The notes: generated by a model from the letters alone, not told the origin. A stretch of DNA of 26,933 bases from an uncultured Rhodospirillaceae bacterium (GCA_900313185.1 OMQI01000037.1:1-26933); one strand, 5' to 3'; shown: positions 8,129-16,886, numbered from the stretch's first letter. Translations and numbers: made by a program.

Positions 8129-9503
8129 TTGCGCCGCTTGCTTTGTAGTATGCAATTACATTTTGCATTATTTGCGCTCTTTCCGCAATAACGTCTTCTT
8201 GTGCTTTTATAAGATTTTGCTCGGAATTTAAAACTTCCGAAAACGTTGCAGTTCCGCTTTTATATTTTTTAAGAGTTATCTCAACAACTTTTTGAATGTT
8301 GGTTTGAGCCTGCAATTTATTTTGGTAAATTTTAACCGACGATTGATAATTTGAAAAGGCATTTTTGATTTCAGATATTGCGCTGAGAACAGTTTGTTTA
8401 TAATTCTCAAAAGCAATATTTTTTGATTGTTTTTGAATCTCAATATTGTTTTTGAGCTTATTCCAATCAAGCAGCGGCACCGAAATTGCCGGAGCATAAC
8501 CGTATCCTTCACTTGCCGAGGAAAACAGTTTTCTACCGTTTTGCGACGAATAGCCGAAAAGACCGCTGATGTTTACATCCGGATATAATTCGGCAATCGC
8601 TTTGCCAATCAAAGCATTTTGTGCTTTTAATCTTTGTTCGGCTGCTGCTACATCAGGACGTAATCTGATTACGGAAGCCGGAAGTTTTCCCATATCATCG
8701 GAAAAATTGTTATTTATTTTACCCAATAACTTTGTATTTTCCGGAATTGTCAATTGTGAGGGCAAAATTCCGGTTAAAACACTCAACGCATTCTTATAAT
8801 TTTCCACATTATTTTCATATTGAGGAATCAAAGATAACGTATCATTCAATAAATATTGAGCTTGATTATAAGCTGTAGCATCGCTTAAACCTGTTTTGTA
8901 TTGAGATTTTACCAAATCAGCGATTTGTTTTTGTAAAGAAGCATTTTGGCGAGCCAATTGCAAATATTTTTTATTTTGTTGCAAATTAACATAATCGGAG
9001 GCGACTTCTGCCGCTACGATGGTTTTTAAATTACTCAGACTAAATTCTGCCGCTTTTATATTTGCTTCATCAGCCTCTTTCTGACGCCGCCCTTTACCCC
9101 ATAAGTCCAATTCCCAAGAGGCATCAAACCCGGCACTGTAATAATCAATATTTCCGGAATATTCGATATTTTTGCTTTCTTTTTGATAGTTGTAACCTCC
9201 TTTTGCTGACACTTGAGGCAAAAAATCAGCCTGATTTACTCCGGCAATTAATCTTGCTTGTTTTAATTTTGCTTCGGCAATTGCTATATCGGTATTGTTA
9301 TTCAGTGCAATGTTTATCAAATTTTTCAAACATTCATCATCAAAAATTTTATACCAATTTTGAGATACTTTTCCTTCTTTTTTGAGCTCTAACTCATTTT
9401 TAATTACCGCCTCGGAATAAATTTCCGGGGCTGAAAAATCAGGACCTACAGTACAGGAAACACAAAACAAAATGCTCATTAAAAATATATGTTTGCTAGC
9501 CAT
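8115..9503 (-). CDS. RND efflux outer-membrane channel lipoprotein (OprM/NodT family)
   Basis: TolC-like outer-membrane factor of the tripartite pump, 462 residues from the chosen start. It opens with a lipoprotein signal peptide ending in CVSC followed by TVGPDFSAPE, the hallmark N terminus of OprM/NodT proteins. Two repeated halves of long helices follow, with the family patterns NNTDIAIAEAKLKQAR, LDLWGKGR and VIRLRPDVAAAEQRLKAQNALIGKA. I chose the ATG at 9503 because AAGGAG lies 7 bases upstream and the signal peptide follows directly; the longer in-frame extension to 9572 would lie inside the pump gene. It overlaps the pump gene by 8 bases and converges on the small lipoprotein gene with a 14-base overlap, leaving no room for a terminator. 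Confidence 0.95.
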   Translation of the reverse strand: MASKHIFLMSILFCVSCTVGPDFSAPEIYSEAVIKNELELKKEGKVSQNWYKIFDDECLKNLINIALNNNTDIAIAEAKLKQARLIAGVNQADFLPQVSAKGGYNYQKESKNIEYSGNIDYYSAGFDASWELDLWGKGRRQKEADEANIKAAEFSLSNLKTIVAAEVASDYVNLQQNKKYLQLARQNASLQKQIADLVKSQYKTGLSDATAYNQAQYLLNDTLSLIPQYENNVENYKNALSVLTGILPSQLTIPENTKLLGKINNNFSDDMGKLPASVIRLRPDVAAAEQRLKAQNALIGKAIAELYPDVNISGLFGYSSQNGRKLFSSASEGYGYAPAISVPLLDWNKLKNNIEIQKQSKNIAFENYKQTVLSAISEIKNAFSNYQSSVKIYQNKLQAQTNIQKVVEITLKKYKSGTATFSEVLNSEQNLIKAQEDVIAERAQIMQNVIAYYKASGAIIDN

Positions 9504-12500
9504 TTTTTGCTCCTTTTTTGCTTTGAAAATGCTCTTTGATATTTTCAAACACCGCAAATAAAGCCGGTACAAAAATAATTCCTATCAGCGTTGCGCTTAT
9601 CATACCGAAAAATACCGCCGAACCGATTGCCACTTGAGAATTAGCTCCGGCTCCTTTGGCAATTATCATCGGAAAAACACCCAAAATAAAAGTAAACGCC
9701 GTCATTAAAACTGCTCTGTATCGCTCCTCGGCTCCTTTTTTTGCAGCTTCAATGATACTTAACCCTTGTTCTCGATACATTTTGGTAAATTCCACTATCA
9801 GAATGGCATTTTTTGCCGCCAATCCGATAAGCATTACCAAACCGAGTTGGGCGTATATGCTTAAAGATTGTCCCATCATAAACAATCCGAGTAAAGCGCC
9901 CAAAATAGCAAAAACCGTGGAAAAAATTACCGAAAAAGCCAAAAGCCAACTTTCATACAAAGCTACCAAGAACAAGTAACAAAATATTGTGGCCAGCGTA
10001 ATGATTATTACTACCATTCCCCTGTTTTCAACTTCTTGCAAACTTAAGCCGGTCCAAGAAATACCATAATTTTTGGGCAGTGTTTTTTGCAATTTTTCTA
10101 AATCTTCAAGTGCAGTTCCACTACTGACGTTATCCTTTGACAAGGCCGTAACTCCGGCCGAAGTATATTGGTTAAAACGATATATGGTTTTAGGGGAAAA
10201 CTCGGTTTTAATTTCAGCAAAACTTTCTATCGGTATCATTGCTCCGGTTTGTGAACGCACATGGAGATTTTTAATCGAATCCATGTTGTTTCTGTATTGG
10301 TAATCTGCCTGTAAAATGACTTTATTTACCTGACCGCTCAAAGTTATGTTATTTATATACCTTGAACCGAGATTGTTTTGCAATACGGCAAACAAATCTG
10401 CCACCGCTATTTTATAGTATTCTAACTTTTGGCGGTCTATATCTAAATAAATATGCGGAGTATCTGCCGTAAATGTGGAAAATGCGTAATTAAAATCAGG
10501 GTTCTTATTGACTTGAGCCAAATACTTATTCAATTCATTTGCCAAGTTTTGCGGCGATAAATTTCCATCGGTAGTTAAAAATTCAAACGAAATACCGTTG
10601 CTGTCACCTATTCCCGGAATTGACGGCGGAGCAAAAAAGTTAATTTTTGCAGTTTTATTATTCGCAAATTCTTTGGTTAATTTTTCACTGATAGAATTAA
10701 TCGACAATTCTTTAGATTTACGTTCATCCCACGGTGTAAGTCCCACAACTCCCAAAGCTACGTTTTCGCCTCCGCCTCCCAACATACTGTATCCGGCTAC
10801 ACTTATAAAATATTTAACACCTTCAATTTTGAAAATTTTTTCATTCATTTCACTGATAATTTTATTCGTCTGATTTATACCGGCGGTATCTGAAAGTTGA
10901 ACATTGGCAAAAATAATTCCTTGATCTTCTTGAGGTAAAAATGACGTCGGTATGTGTTTGAAAGAAAACAGTATCGCCAATATAGTGCCTATGATTATAA
11001 GAGAAGAAATTTTCAACCTGCGCACAAAAAAATCAACGGCCGCAATATAATACCTGTTGGAAATATCAAGCATTTTATCAAACCAAGTAAAAAACTTTCC
11101 GGTTTTCTTATTTTCATCACCACGCAAAAAAATAGCGCATAAAGACGGACTTAAAGTCAAAGCATTAACCGATGAAAAAGCCACTGCCGTGGCAATGGTA
11201 ACCGCAAACTGCTGATATATTTTTCCGGTAATTCCCAACATTAATCCGACCGGAATAAATATGGCCAACAGCACCATAGTAGTGGCAACAACCGCTCCGC
11301 CTATTTGCTCCATTGCTTTTATGGCTGCCGAATGCGAATCCGATTTTTCGTGTTGCATTAAATACTGTACTCTCTCTACTACAATAATAGCATCATCAAC
11401 CACCAAACCGATGGCGAGTATCATTGCAAATAAGGTAAGAATATTTATATTAAAACCTAAAATATACACCACCGCAAAAGTTGCTATCAGTGATACCGGA
11501 ATGGTGAAAAGCGGTATCAACGTGGTGGAAAGTTTTTGCAAAAAAACATAAGTTACCAATATCACCAATAAAAAGGTTATCACCAAAGTATCCAAAATAC
11601 TTTGAATTGATGCTCGGACAAAATCGGTAGAATCATATATCACGCTAAATTCCATATCTTCAGGTAATTGTTCGTTTATCTCTGCCATTTTTTTGCGAAT
11701 ATTTTTCATAATTTGCAGTGAATTGGAATTAGGGGTTTGGTTAATTCCCATAATCAATGCCGGCGAATTATTGAATGAGGATTTGATATTATAAGTATCA
11801 GCTCCCAATTCTATATGCGCCACATCCTTTAAATACACTGTTCCGCCGTTTTCTGCCGTTGCCACCACAATATTTTCAAAATCACGAACGCTGTTTAACA
11901 ATCCTTTGGCATTAAGAGATAGTACGATTTTATTATCCGGAGAACTGGGAGCAGCACCGACAGAGCCGATTGAAGCTTGCACATTTTGCGTTTTTACGGC
12001 ATTCATCACATCGGCGGAATTTAACCCCATACTGTTAAGTTTATCACTGTCCAACCAGATTCTCATACTGTATTGCGGACCAAAAATTTGCACATCCCCC
12101 ACGCCTTTAACTCGTGAAAGAGCGTTTTTCAAATTAGTATGGGCATAATTACTCAAGTATAAGTTATCATAAGTATGATTAGGAGATTGCAAAACCAGCA
12201 TTGCTAAAATATTCGAATTTTGTGTCTGCACCTTAAGTCCGTATTGGGTAACTTCCGGAGGTAAATCGGAAGTTGCCTGTTGAATACGATTTTGCACCTT
12301 TACCTGTGCAATATCCGGATTTGTACCGATATCAAAAGTGACGGTTAATTTATATTCTCCGGTATCGCTGGAAGATGATGACATATAAAGCATATCATCT
12401 ACCCCGTTGATTTCATTTTCCAATGGAATTGCCACCATATCGGTTAAAACTTTGGCATTGGCGCCGAGATAATTAGTGGAAACCGCAATTTGCGGCGGAG

Positions 12501-12621
12501 TAATTTCCGGATATTGCGCCACTGGCAGAACGGCAATAGCCATCAAACCGAGCATCATCATAACCACCGAAACCACTATGGCAAAACGTGGACGATTGAT
12601 AAAAAACGCCGAAAACATCAT
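9496..12621 (-). CDS. RND multidrug efflux pump, inner-membrane transporter (AcrB/HAE1 family)
   Basis: Proton-driven inner-membrane pump of 1041 residues, the normal length for AcrB/MexB. Proton-relay residues are intact: Asp409-Asp410 in IGLVVDDAIIVVERV (AcrB Asp407/408) and the Lys near residue 940 in GLAAKNAILIVEFT. Other family signatures are FINRPRFAIVVSVVMMMLG at the N terminus, AQYPEITPPQIAVSTNYLGA, GKIYQQFAVTIATAVAFSSVNALTLSP and the late RAVLMTAFTFILGVFPMIIAKGAG. The first ATG overlaps the adaptor stop by one base (TAATG); a second ATG follows immediately, and GGAG is 5 and 8 bases upstream of the two. It forms a complete operon with the adaptor and channel. The substrate range cannot be predicted. 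Confidence 0.97.
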   Translation of the reverse strand: MMFSAFFINRPRFAIVVSVVMMMLGLMAIAVLPVAQYPEITPPQIAVSTNYLGANAKVLTDMVAIPLENEINGVDDMLYMSSSSSDTGEYKLTVTFDIGTNPDIAQVKVQNRIQQATSDLPPEVTQYGLKVQTQNSNILAMLVLQSPNHTYDNLYLSNYAHTNLKNALSRVKGVGDVQIFGPQYSMRIWLDSDKLNSMGLNSADVMNAVKTQNVQASIGSVGAAPSSPDNKIVLSLNAKGLLNSVRDFENIVVATAENGGTVYLKDVAHIELGADTYNIKSSFNNSPALIMGINQTPNSNSLQIMKNIRKKMAEINEQLPEDMEFSVIYDSTDFVRASIQSILDTLVITFLLVILVTYVFLQKLSTTLIPLFTIPVSLIATFAVVYILGFNINILTLFAMILAIGLVVDDAIIVVERVQYLMQHEKSDSHSAAIKAMEQIGGAVVATTMVLLAIFIPVGLMLGITGKIYQQFAVTIATAVAFSSVNALTLSPSLCAIFLRGDENKKTGKFFTWFDKMLDISNRYYIAAVDFFVRRLKISSLIIIGTILAILFSFKHIPTSFLPQEDQGIIFANVQLSDTAGINQTNKIISEMNEKIFKIEGVKYFISVAGYSMLGGGGENVALGVVGLTPWDERKSKELSINSISEKLTKEFANNKTAKINFFAPPSIPGIGDSNGISFEFLTTDGNLSPQNLANELNKYLAQVNKNPDFNYAFSTFTADTPHIYLDIDRQKLEYYKIAVADLFAVLQNNLGSRYINNITLSGQVNKVILQADYQYRNNMDSIKNLHVRSQTGAMIPIESFAEIKTEFSPKTIYRFNQYTSAGVTALSKDNVSSGTALEDLEKLQKTLPKNYGISWTGLSLQEVENRGMVVIIITLATIFCYLFLVALYESWLLAFSVIFSTVFAILGALLGLFMMGQSLSIYAQLGLVMLIGLAAKNAILIVEFTKMYREQGLSIIEAAKKGAEERYRAVLMTAFTFILGVFPMIIAKGAGANSQVAIGSAVFFGMISATLIGIIFVPALFAVFENIKEHFQSKKGAKNG

Positions 12622-13748
12622 TATTGCTCCGCATTTTCAATTATTTTATAAGGAACTCTCTCTCCCAATATTGCATTTTCAACCGTTTCTTTAACAATAT
12701 ACTCATCATCGGCAAAATTATTTTCGGCTACAATGTAATTGTTTTCTTCGCCGTAAATATGAAGTTTATGCATATTTAAAATACCATTCAAAACAGTATG
12801 TACGTAGTTTCCGTCAGTTGTCATAATTAAAAGAGATTTATCGATTAAAACCACATTTTCATATTTTCGCTCAAGCAGAACCTGTACATAAGCATTTGGA
12901 ATTAATCTATTATCGGGATTGGTAAATTCGGCGTAAACAGCCAAGGAATTAGTATTTTTATCTATCACATTCGCCGTATACTGAATTTCGCCGTTTTGCG
13001 GTAAAATATCCCCGTTTGCCAACTGTACTTTTACAACCAAATTTTTATCATCTTTTTTATCAAAATGATTTAAGAATTCTTTGTCGGTAACCGAAAAAAC
13101 CACACGAATCGGATTGTATTGCACAAGTTCCATTAAATTTCTGCTTTGCGGAGAAACATAATCTCCGAGTGAAACGGCAATATTTCCCAATACTCCGTCA
13201 AATGGTGCTTTCAAATACGTATAATCAAAATTTATCTGAGCGGTAAGCAAGTTTGCCCGAGCCTGCTCCAAATTACCGGCCGAGGCTAAAAATGCGGATT
13301 TGGCATCATCCAACTCTTGCGGAGAATAAACATCTTCGCCACTGTTTTTCATTCTCTCATATTTAATCTTGGAATTTAGGAAATCTGTTTTTAAAGCAAA
13401 CAGCTCGGCATCGGCGGCCGCCAATTTGGCAATATAATCATCTTGTTTCAAAACTGCCAACACATCGCCTTTTTTGACTTGTTTTCCGCCATGTACCGCA
13501 ATTTCGGTTACATAACCGCTGATATACGGCACAATATCCGTTTGGTTTATGGCCTCAACCTGCCCGATATAGTGATGCGTTATAACGGCATTTTGCACTT
13601 TAGGTTTGACAACCGATATATCTTGCGCTGTTTGGGTAATTTCATAAATCTGATTTCCATGAGTCGCCTGATAAACACCGTAAACCGCAATTATTAAGAT
13701 TACCGCTATAGAAATCAACCATATAAATTTTCTTCTTAAAACTGACAT
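12621..13748 (-). CDS. RND efflux periplasmic adaptor (AcrA/MexA-type membrane fusion protein)
   Basis: Links the pump to the outer-membrane channel. The protein is 375 residues with an N-terminal membrane anchor (FIWLISIAVILIIAVYGVYQ). This is not a lipobox anchor, so it is held by the helix. The barrel-sandwich (lipoyl-like) half-motifs flank a helical hairpin: VEAINQTDIVPYISGYVTEI and GGKQVKKGDVLAVLKQDDY on one side, FDYTYLKAPFDGVLGNIAVSLGDYVSP on the other. A beta-barrel region follows (NPIRVVFSVTDKEF). I place the start at the ATG at 13748 because GGAG lies 6 bases upstream. A TTG four codons earlier (13760) would overlap that ribosome site. It is the first gene of the pump operon, 62 bases after rpoH, with no regulator gene adjacent. 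Confidence 0.94.
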   Translation of the reverse strand: MSVLRRKFIWLISIAVILIIAVYGVYQATHGNQIYEITQTAQDISVVKPKVQNAVITHHYIGQVEAINQTDIVPYISGYVTEIAVHGGKQVKKGDVLAVLKQDDYIAKLAAADAELFALKTDFLNSKIKYERMKNSGEDVYSPQELDDAKSAFLASAGNLEQARANLLTAQINFDYTYLKAPFDGVLGNIAVSLGDYVSPQSRNLMELVQYNPIRVVFSVTDKEFLNHFDKKDDKNLVVKVQLANGDILPQNGEIQYTANVIDKNTNSLAVYAEFTNPDNRLIPNAYVQVLLERKYENVVLIDKSLLIMTTDGNYVHTVLNGILNMHKLHIYGEENNYIVAENNFADDEYIVKETVENAILGERVPYKIIENAEQ

Positions 13749-13772
13749 CTTATTCTCCAATTTGCTTACGGG

Positions 13773-13802
13773 AATAAATAATCGGTTTTATCCGTATTTC
13801 AA
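13773..13802 (-). promoter_or_regulatory. Candidate promoter of the RND efflux operon
   Basis: In the 62-base gap between rpoH and the adaptor gene, the minus strand reads TTGAAA (top strand 13797-13802), an 18-base spacer, then TTTATT (13773-13778). The -35 matches 5 of 6 consensus bases and the -10 matches 4 of 6. No hairpin terminator for rpoH is visible in the gap, so read-through from rpoH is an equally good explanation for transcription of the pump genes. Confidence 0.35.
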
Positions 13803-13810
13803 CCTTTGGG

Positions 13811-14683
13811 CTATTGCATAAGTTCTATAGCTTTTGATATTTTGCGTATGGAATTAAGTTCTATTTGCCTTACCCGCTCTTTGGAAATGTTATATGTTTT
13901 GCTTAAATCATCCAACGTAATGCTGTTTTCGAGCATTCGACGTTTATATAAAATATCTTTTTCCCGCGGATTTAAAACATCTATGGCTTTGTAAAACAAT
14001 TTACGGCGATAGTCTAAAGTTTCACGATAGGACAATTGTTCTTCCTGATTGGGTTTATTGTCATAAATAAAATCAATCCATTCCGAACCGGAATCGGAAT
14101 CTTTACTATCCATTGCTACGTTAAGCGAACCGTCGTGCGCCTTAAGGCGAGTATTCATATCGGTTACTTCCTGCACACTTACATTCAAGCAATCGGCAAT
14201 ATCTTGTAAAACCTCGCTTGAAAGTTCTCTGTCATCGGTAAGATTAAGACTGTTTTTGATTTTTCTTAAATTAAAAAACAATTTTTTCTGTGCTGCCGTT
14301 GTTCCCAATTTAACCAATGACCATGAACTTAAGATATATTTTTGCACCGCCGCTTTTATCCACCACAAAGCATAGGTTGAAAATCGAAAGCCTTTATCCG
14401 GTTCAAACTTATTAATGGCATAAATCAGACCGATATTGCCTTCGGAAATCATTTCGTTGACGGGTAAACCGTAACCTTTATATTTGGAAACCACTTTTAC
14501 CACTAAACGCAAATGTGATGTGATTAATTGATAAGCTATTTTTTTATCGCGAGTTTTTTTGTATTGCACCGCCAAATCGTATTCTTCTTCTTGCGACAAC
14601 AACGGATATTGGCGAATATTTTGTAAATAACGTGCCAGATTTGTTTCCGGCGAAAAGTCAAGTCCAGTAAGAGATGTTTCCAT
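13811..14683 (-). CDS. rpoH: RNA polymerase heat-shock sigma factor (sigma-32)
   Basis: Directs RNA polymerase to heat-shock promoters. The protein is 290 residues, a normal length for RpoH. Visible parts: region 1.2 NLARYLQNIRQYPLLSQEEE, region 2 with EGNIGLIYAINKFEPDKGFRFSTYALWWIKAAVQKYI (81-117 in two runs), the RpoH box as QKKLFFNLR (132-140; consensus QRKLFFNLR), and region 4.2 helix-turn-helix TLDDLSKTYNISKERVRQIE. The RpoH box separates it from RpoD and RpoS. The start is the ATG at 14683, with AAAGGAG seven bases upstream; a TTG eight codons earlier at 14707 lies within the palindrome and upstream of the ribosome site, so it is rejected. It lies downstream of the rluD-type gene on the same strand but has its own promoter with a palindrome at the start site. 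Confidence 0.96.
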   Translation of the reverse strand: METSLTGLDFSPETNLARYLQNIRQYPLLSQEEEYDLAVQYKKTRDKKIAYQLITSHLRLVVKVVSKYKGYGLPVNEMISEGNIGLIYAINKFEPDKGFRFSTYALWWIKAAVQKYILSSWSLVKLGTTAAQKKLFFNLRKIKNSLNLTDDRELSSEVLQDIADCLNVSVQEVTDMNTRLKAHDGSLNVAMDSKDSDSGSEWIDFIYDNKPNQEEQLSYRETLDYRRKLFYKAIDVLNPREKDILYKRRMLENSITLDDLSKTYNISKERVRQIELNSIRKISKAIELMQ

Positions 14684-14699
14684 TTTTATTCTCCTTTTG

Positions 14700-14715
14700 A
14701 TTGACAATTGTCAAT
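14700..14715. promoter_or_regulatory. Perfect 16-bp palindrome across the rpoH start site, FNR/FixK-like
   Basis: ATTGACAATTGTCAAT is a perfect inverted repeat. It shares two bases with the predicted rpoH -10 and is centred at about +1. The core TTGAC-N4-GTCAA fits the pattern TTGAY-N4-RTCAA bound by FNR/FixK-type CRP-family regulators. At this position a bound protein would block polymerase. A MarR-type or other dimeric repressor is also possible. Identity of the regulator is inference; the symmetry and position are directly visible. Confidence 0.5.
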
Positions 14716-14742
14716 AATAGATACTAAAAATTTCAGCATCAA
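14714..14742 (-). promoter_or_regulatory. rpoH promoter (sigma-70-type)
   Basis: On the minus strand, TTGATG (top 14737-14742) is followed by exactly 17 bases and then TATTAT (top 14714-14719). The -35 matches 4 of 6 and the -10 matches 5 of 6 consensus bases. Predicted transcription start is near 14707, giving a leader of only about 24 bases before the rpoH ATG. Such a short leader leaves little room for an RNA thermometer. Confidence 0.6.
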
Positions 14743-14784
14743 CCCGTACTTTAGTTTTAGATTTTTATAACGGAATATATAAAA

Positions 14785-15759
14785 TTAAATATCTTTTTCC
14801 AATTTTTCGATAAGTTCGACCATATCTGCCGGCAGTTGTGAATCAAACTGCATAAACTCTTTTTTACGAGGGTGAATAAAACCCAATGTCTTTGCGTGCA
14901 ATGCCTGCCGTGGAAAATTATTTACATAATTTTTCAAATCAGCCGGTAACAAAATTTCTGATTTTTTGCTTTTCACGTAAACTTTGTCTCCCACCAAAGC
15001 ATTACCTTTGCTACTTAAATGAACTCTTATCTGATGGGTGCGACCGGTTTCCAAATTACATTGCACAACCGAAACCGCTTTTCCGAATGCTTTTAAAGTT
15101 TTGTAATTAGTCACGGCATTTTTACCCCCGATTTCGACTATTGCCATTTTTTTGCGGTCGAATTTACTGCGCCCGATGGGTGCTTCAATGCGTCCGGATA
15201 AAGGATTTGGTACTCCGTAAACCACCGCAATATAGGTTCTTTCAATCGAATGTTCGGCAAACTGTTCGCTTAAAAAACGGTGTGCCGTATCATTTTTTGC
15301 CACCACCAACAACCCGCTGGTATCTTTATCTATACGATGCACAATACCGGGACGTTTTACTCCGCCGATTCCGGATAAATTATCTTTGCAATGAAACAGA
15401 AGAGCGTTTACCAAAGTTCCGTCATAAGCTCCGGCCGCCGGATGCACCGTCATTCCCGCTGATTTATTAACAACAACGATGTCATCATCTTCATAAACAA
15501 TATTTAAAGCTATGTTCTGCGGTTTCGGCTCGGCTTCTTCAGCGGGCGGTATAATTATCTGATACGAATCGCCGATTTTAACTTTATGCGAATTATCGGC
15601 AATAACCACATCTTCACATTCCACAAAACCTTCCAGAATTAATTTTTGCAATCGGGAACGGGAGAAATCCGGTAGTTTTGCGCTTAAAAATTTATCCAAG
15701 CGCATATTTTTTTCGCTTTCTGTTGCTTCGGGTGTTGTAAATATTGTTTCTTCGCTCAT
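14785..15759 (-). CDS. rluD: Ribosomal large-subunit pseudouridine synthase, RluD type
   Basis: RluA/RluD-family pseudouridine synthase, 324 residues. An S4 RNA-binding domain (about 19-75, MRLDKFLSAKLPDFSRSRLQ) precedes the catalytic domain with HRIDKDTSGL (141-150) and catalytic Asp144. Further family patterns are NALLFHC, ERTYIAVVYGVP, YKTLKAFG and GRTHQIRVHLSSKG. Within the family, the S4 domain plus placement next to rpoH favours RluD (23S rRNA pseudouridines 1911, 1915 and 1917) over RluC, but the paralogue call is less certain than the family call. I chose the ATG at 15759, which directly precedes MSEETIF; a TTG 24 codons upstream would add an implausible segment running into the divergent promoter area. 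The ribosome site is weak (AAAGA). Confidence 0.88.
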   Translation of the reverse strand: MSEETIFTTPEATESEKNMRLDKFLSAKLPDFSRSRLQKLILEGFVECEDVVIADNSHKVKIGDSYQIIIPPAEEAEPKPQNIALNIVYEDDDIVVVNKSAGMTVHPAAGAYDGTLVNALLFHCKDNLSGIGGVKRPGIVHRIDKDTSGLLVVAKNDTAHRFLSEQFAEHSIERTYIAVVYGVPNPLSGRIEAPIGRSKFDRKKMAIVEIGGKNAVTNYKTLKAFGKAVSVVQCNLETGRTHQIRVHLSSKGNALVGDKVYVKSKKSEILLPADLKNYVNNFPRQALHAKTLGFIHPRKKEFMQFDSQLPADMVELIEKLEKDI

Positions 15760-15794
15760 TTTTTTCTTTATTAAATATATTTTATCCTTTATTC

Positions 15795-15840
15795 TGATAC
15801 CATAAGGTTTATTATAAATAAAAGCAAGCAAAGTTTGTAC
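15795..15840. promoter_or_regulatory. Divergent promoter area between rluD-type gene and 15856 gene
   Basis: The 96-base gap between the two divergent start codons contains an AT-rich core in which TATAAT reads on the minus strand (top 15811-15816) and TATAAA on the plus strand (15813-15818), overlapping back to back. No good -35 hexamer stands at the right distance for either direction, so exact promoters are uncertain. The plus-strand gene has AAAGGA seven bases before its ATG. Confidence 0.3.
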
Positions 15841-15855
15841 CGAAAGGATTTATTT

Positions 15856-16809
15856 ATGAGTGAAAATAACGGAACCAACGTAAGTGAAGGTATTGATGAT
15901 TTTGAGGCACTGCTCAACAGTTTCATCAATACCAAAGTTGAAGATTTTGAAGACGATGATGAGCAAAAAAAAGAAGAAAAAGCTCCCGCTGTTATCGATG
16001 AAACTCATTTAAGTGAACAAGGACAAGCGGAAAACGAAGAAGCATCACGTCTGTTTGAAGAAGAATTGGCTTCAACCTTTGCCGAAGCCAGAAATGCCAT
16101 CGAAGAAGAAGAAAACAAGCCTACTTTGGGTTCAGACGAATCGGAATTGGCGCAAGCTTTCGTAAATTATCAGGCATCTGTACAAAAATTGAGCCAAACT
16201 TACTTAAACAGAGACTTTGAGTGCACTTTTAAAATCGATGACTTGTATCCTAACTACAAACCAAGTTTAGGGAGCTATATATCCGCCGACTTAATTAACG
16301 GTTGGATGATTTTATCTGAAATTTTCCCTAATGATGTCGGACGTTTTCCGGTATCGTCAACTGATGAAGAATTTTTGAACTTTGCCGAAACTTTGCAGAA
16401 TCAAGATTTGCAACTTGCCGTAATATCTTATGTGGAAATCTTAATTGATATGGAAAGCTGTGAATTAACTTATATGGCAAAATTGGCAAAATATCAGGAA
16501 AAACATATCAAAAAAATTATGTATGAAGAATATGTGGCAAGAAAAGAAAGACAACAAAAATTTACTGAAGCCGTTAAAAAGAAAAATTTTCCGATAGATG
16601 CTGAAAAGCTTATCAGTAACTATTTCAGAGTTGCTCAAAAAGATATAGATGGTGCTTATAAGGCACTAACCACTAATCCGGCAATTTTTGCACCGATTGA
16701 TTTTGGCAAAATTAAACCACGGTTCTTCGGTCTGGTTAAAGTTTCGCCAAAAGACGGGATTCGAGTTAATCTGGAAATTGGCAAATTTATGAAAAAACTA
16801 AAGGCTTAA
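15856..16809 (+). CDS. Acidic cytoplasmic protein of unknown family
   Basis: A 317-residue protein with no recognised domain, signal peptide or membrane helix. Residues 1-110 are strongly acidic and probably disordered (for example FEDDDEQKKEEK and a Glu-rich stretch EARNAIEEEENK). Residues about 115-317 look folded and mostly helical, with conserved-looking aromatic positions (ECTFKIDDLYPNYKPSLGSY, NGWMILSEIFPNDVGRFP) and a basic stretch KKIMYEEYVARKERQQKF. It ends in a short beta-rich segment (KPRFFGLVKVSPKDGIRVNLEIGKFMKKLKA) with a basic tail. The start is ATG 15856 with AAAGGA upstream; a TTG seven codons earlier is not supported. It is the first plus-strand gene of the block leading to the VirD4-type ATPase, 77 bases before the next gene. 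It could be an adaptor or substrate of that module; this is guilt by association only. Confidence 0.7.
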   Translation: MSENNGTNVSEGIDDFEALLNSFINTKVEDFEDDDEQKKEEKAPAVIDETHLSEQGQAENEEASRLFEEELASTFAEARNAIEEEENKPTLGSDESELAQAFVNYQASVQKLSQTYLNRDFECTFKIDDLYPNYKPSLGSYISADLINGWMILSEIFPNDVGRFPVSSTDEEFLNFAETLQNQDLQLAVISYVEILIDMESCELTYMAKLAKYQEKHIKKIMYEEYVARKERQQKFTEAVKKKNFPIDAEKLISNYFRVAQKDIDGAYKALTTNPAIFAPIDFGKIKPRFFGLVKVSPKDGIRVNLEIGKFMKKLKA

Positions 16810-16825
16810 AGCGGAAAAATAGTTA

Positions 16826-16854
16826 TAGACAAAAAAGATTTTATGTGATATATT
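16826..16854 (+). promoter_or_regulatory. Promoter of the 16887-22130/24359 gene block
   Basis: TAGACA (16826-16831), a 17-base spacer, then TATATT (16849-16854). Each hexamer matches 5 of 6 consensus bases, and a TG sits one base before the -10 (extended -10 type). The predicted start is near 16861, leaving a leader of about 26 bases that contains the AAGGAG ribosome site. This is one of the best promoter matches in the window and suggests that the 1069-residue protein gene can be transcribed separately from the 15856 gene. Confidence 0.6.
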
Positions 16855-16886
16855 GAGAGCAATAAAATAGCTTAAGGAGTGTTCCG

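Noticed and set aside
14684..14707. Upstream TTG start for rpoH giving eight more residues
   Set aside because: The TTG lies in the palindrome at the predicted transcription start and upstream of the AAAGGAG site; the ATG at 14683 has ideal spacing.
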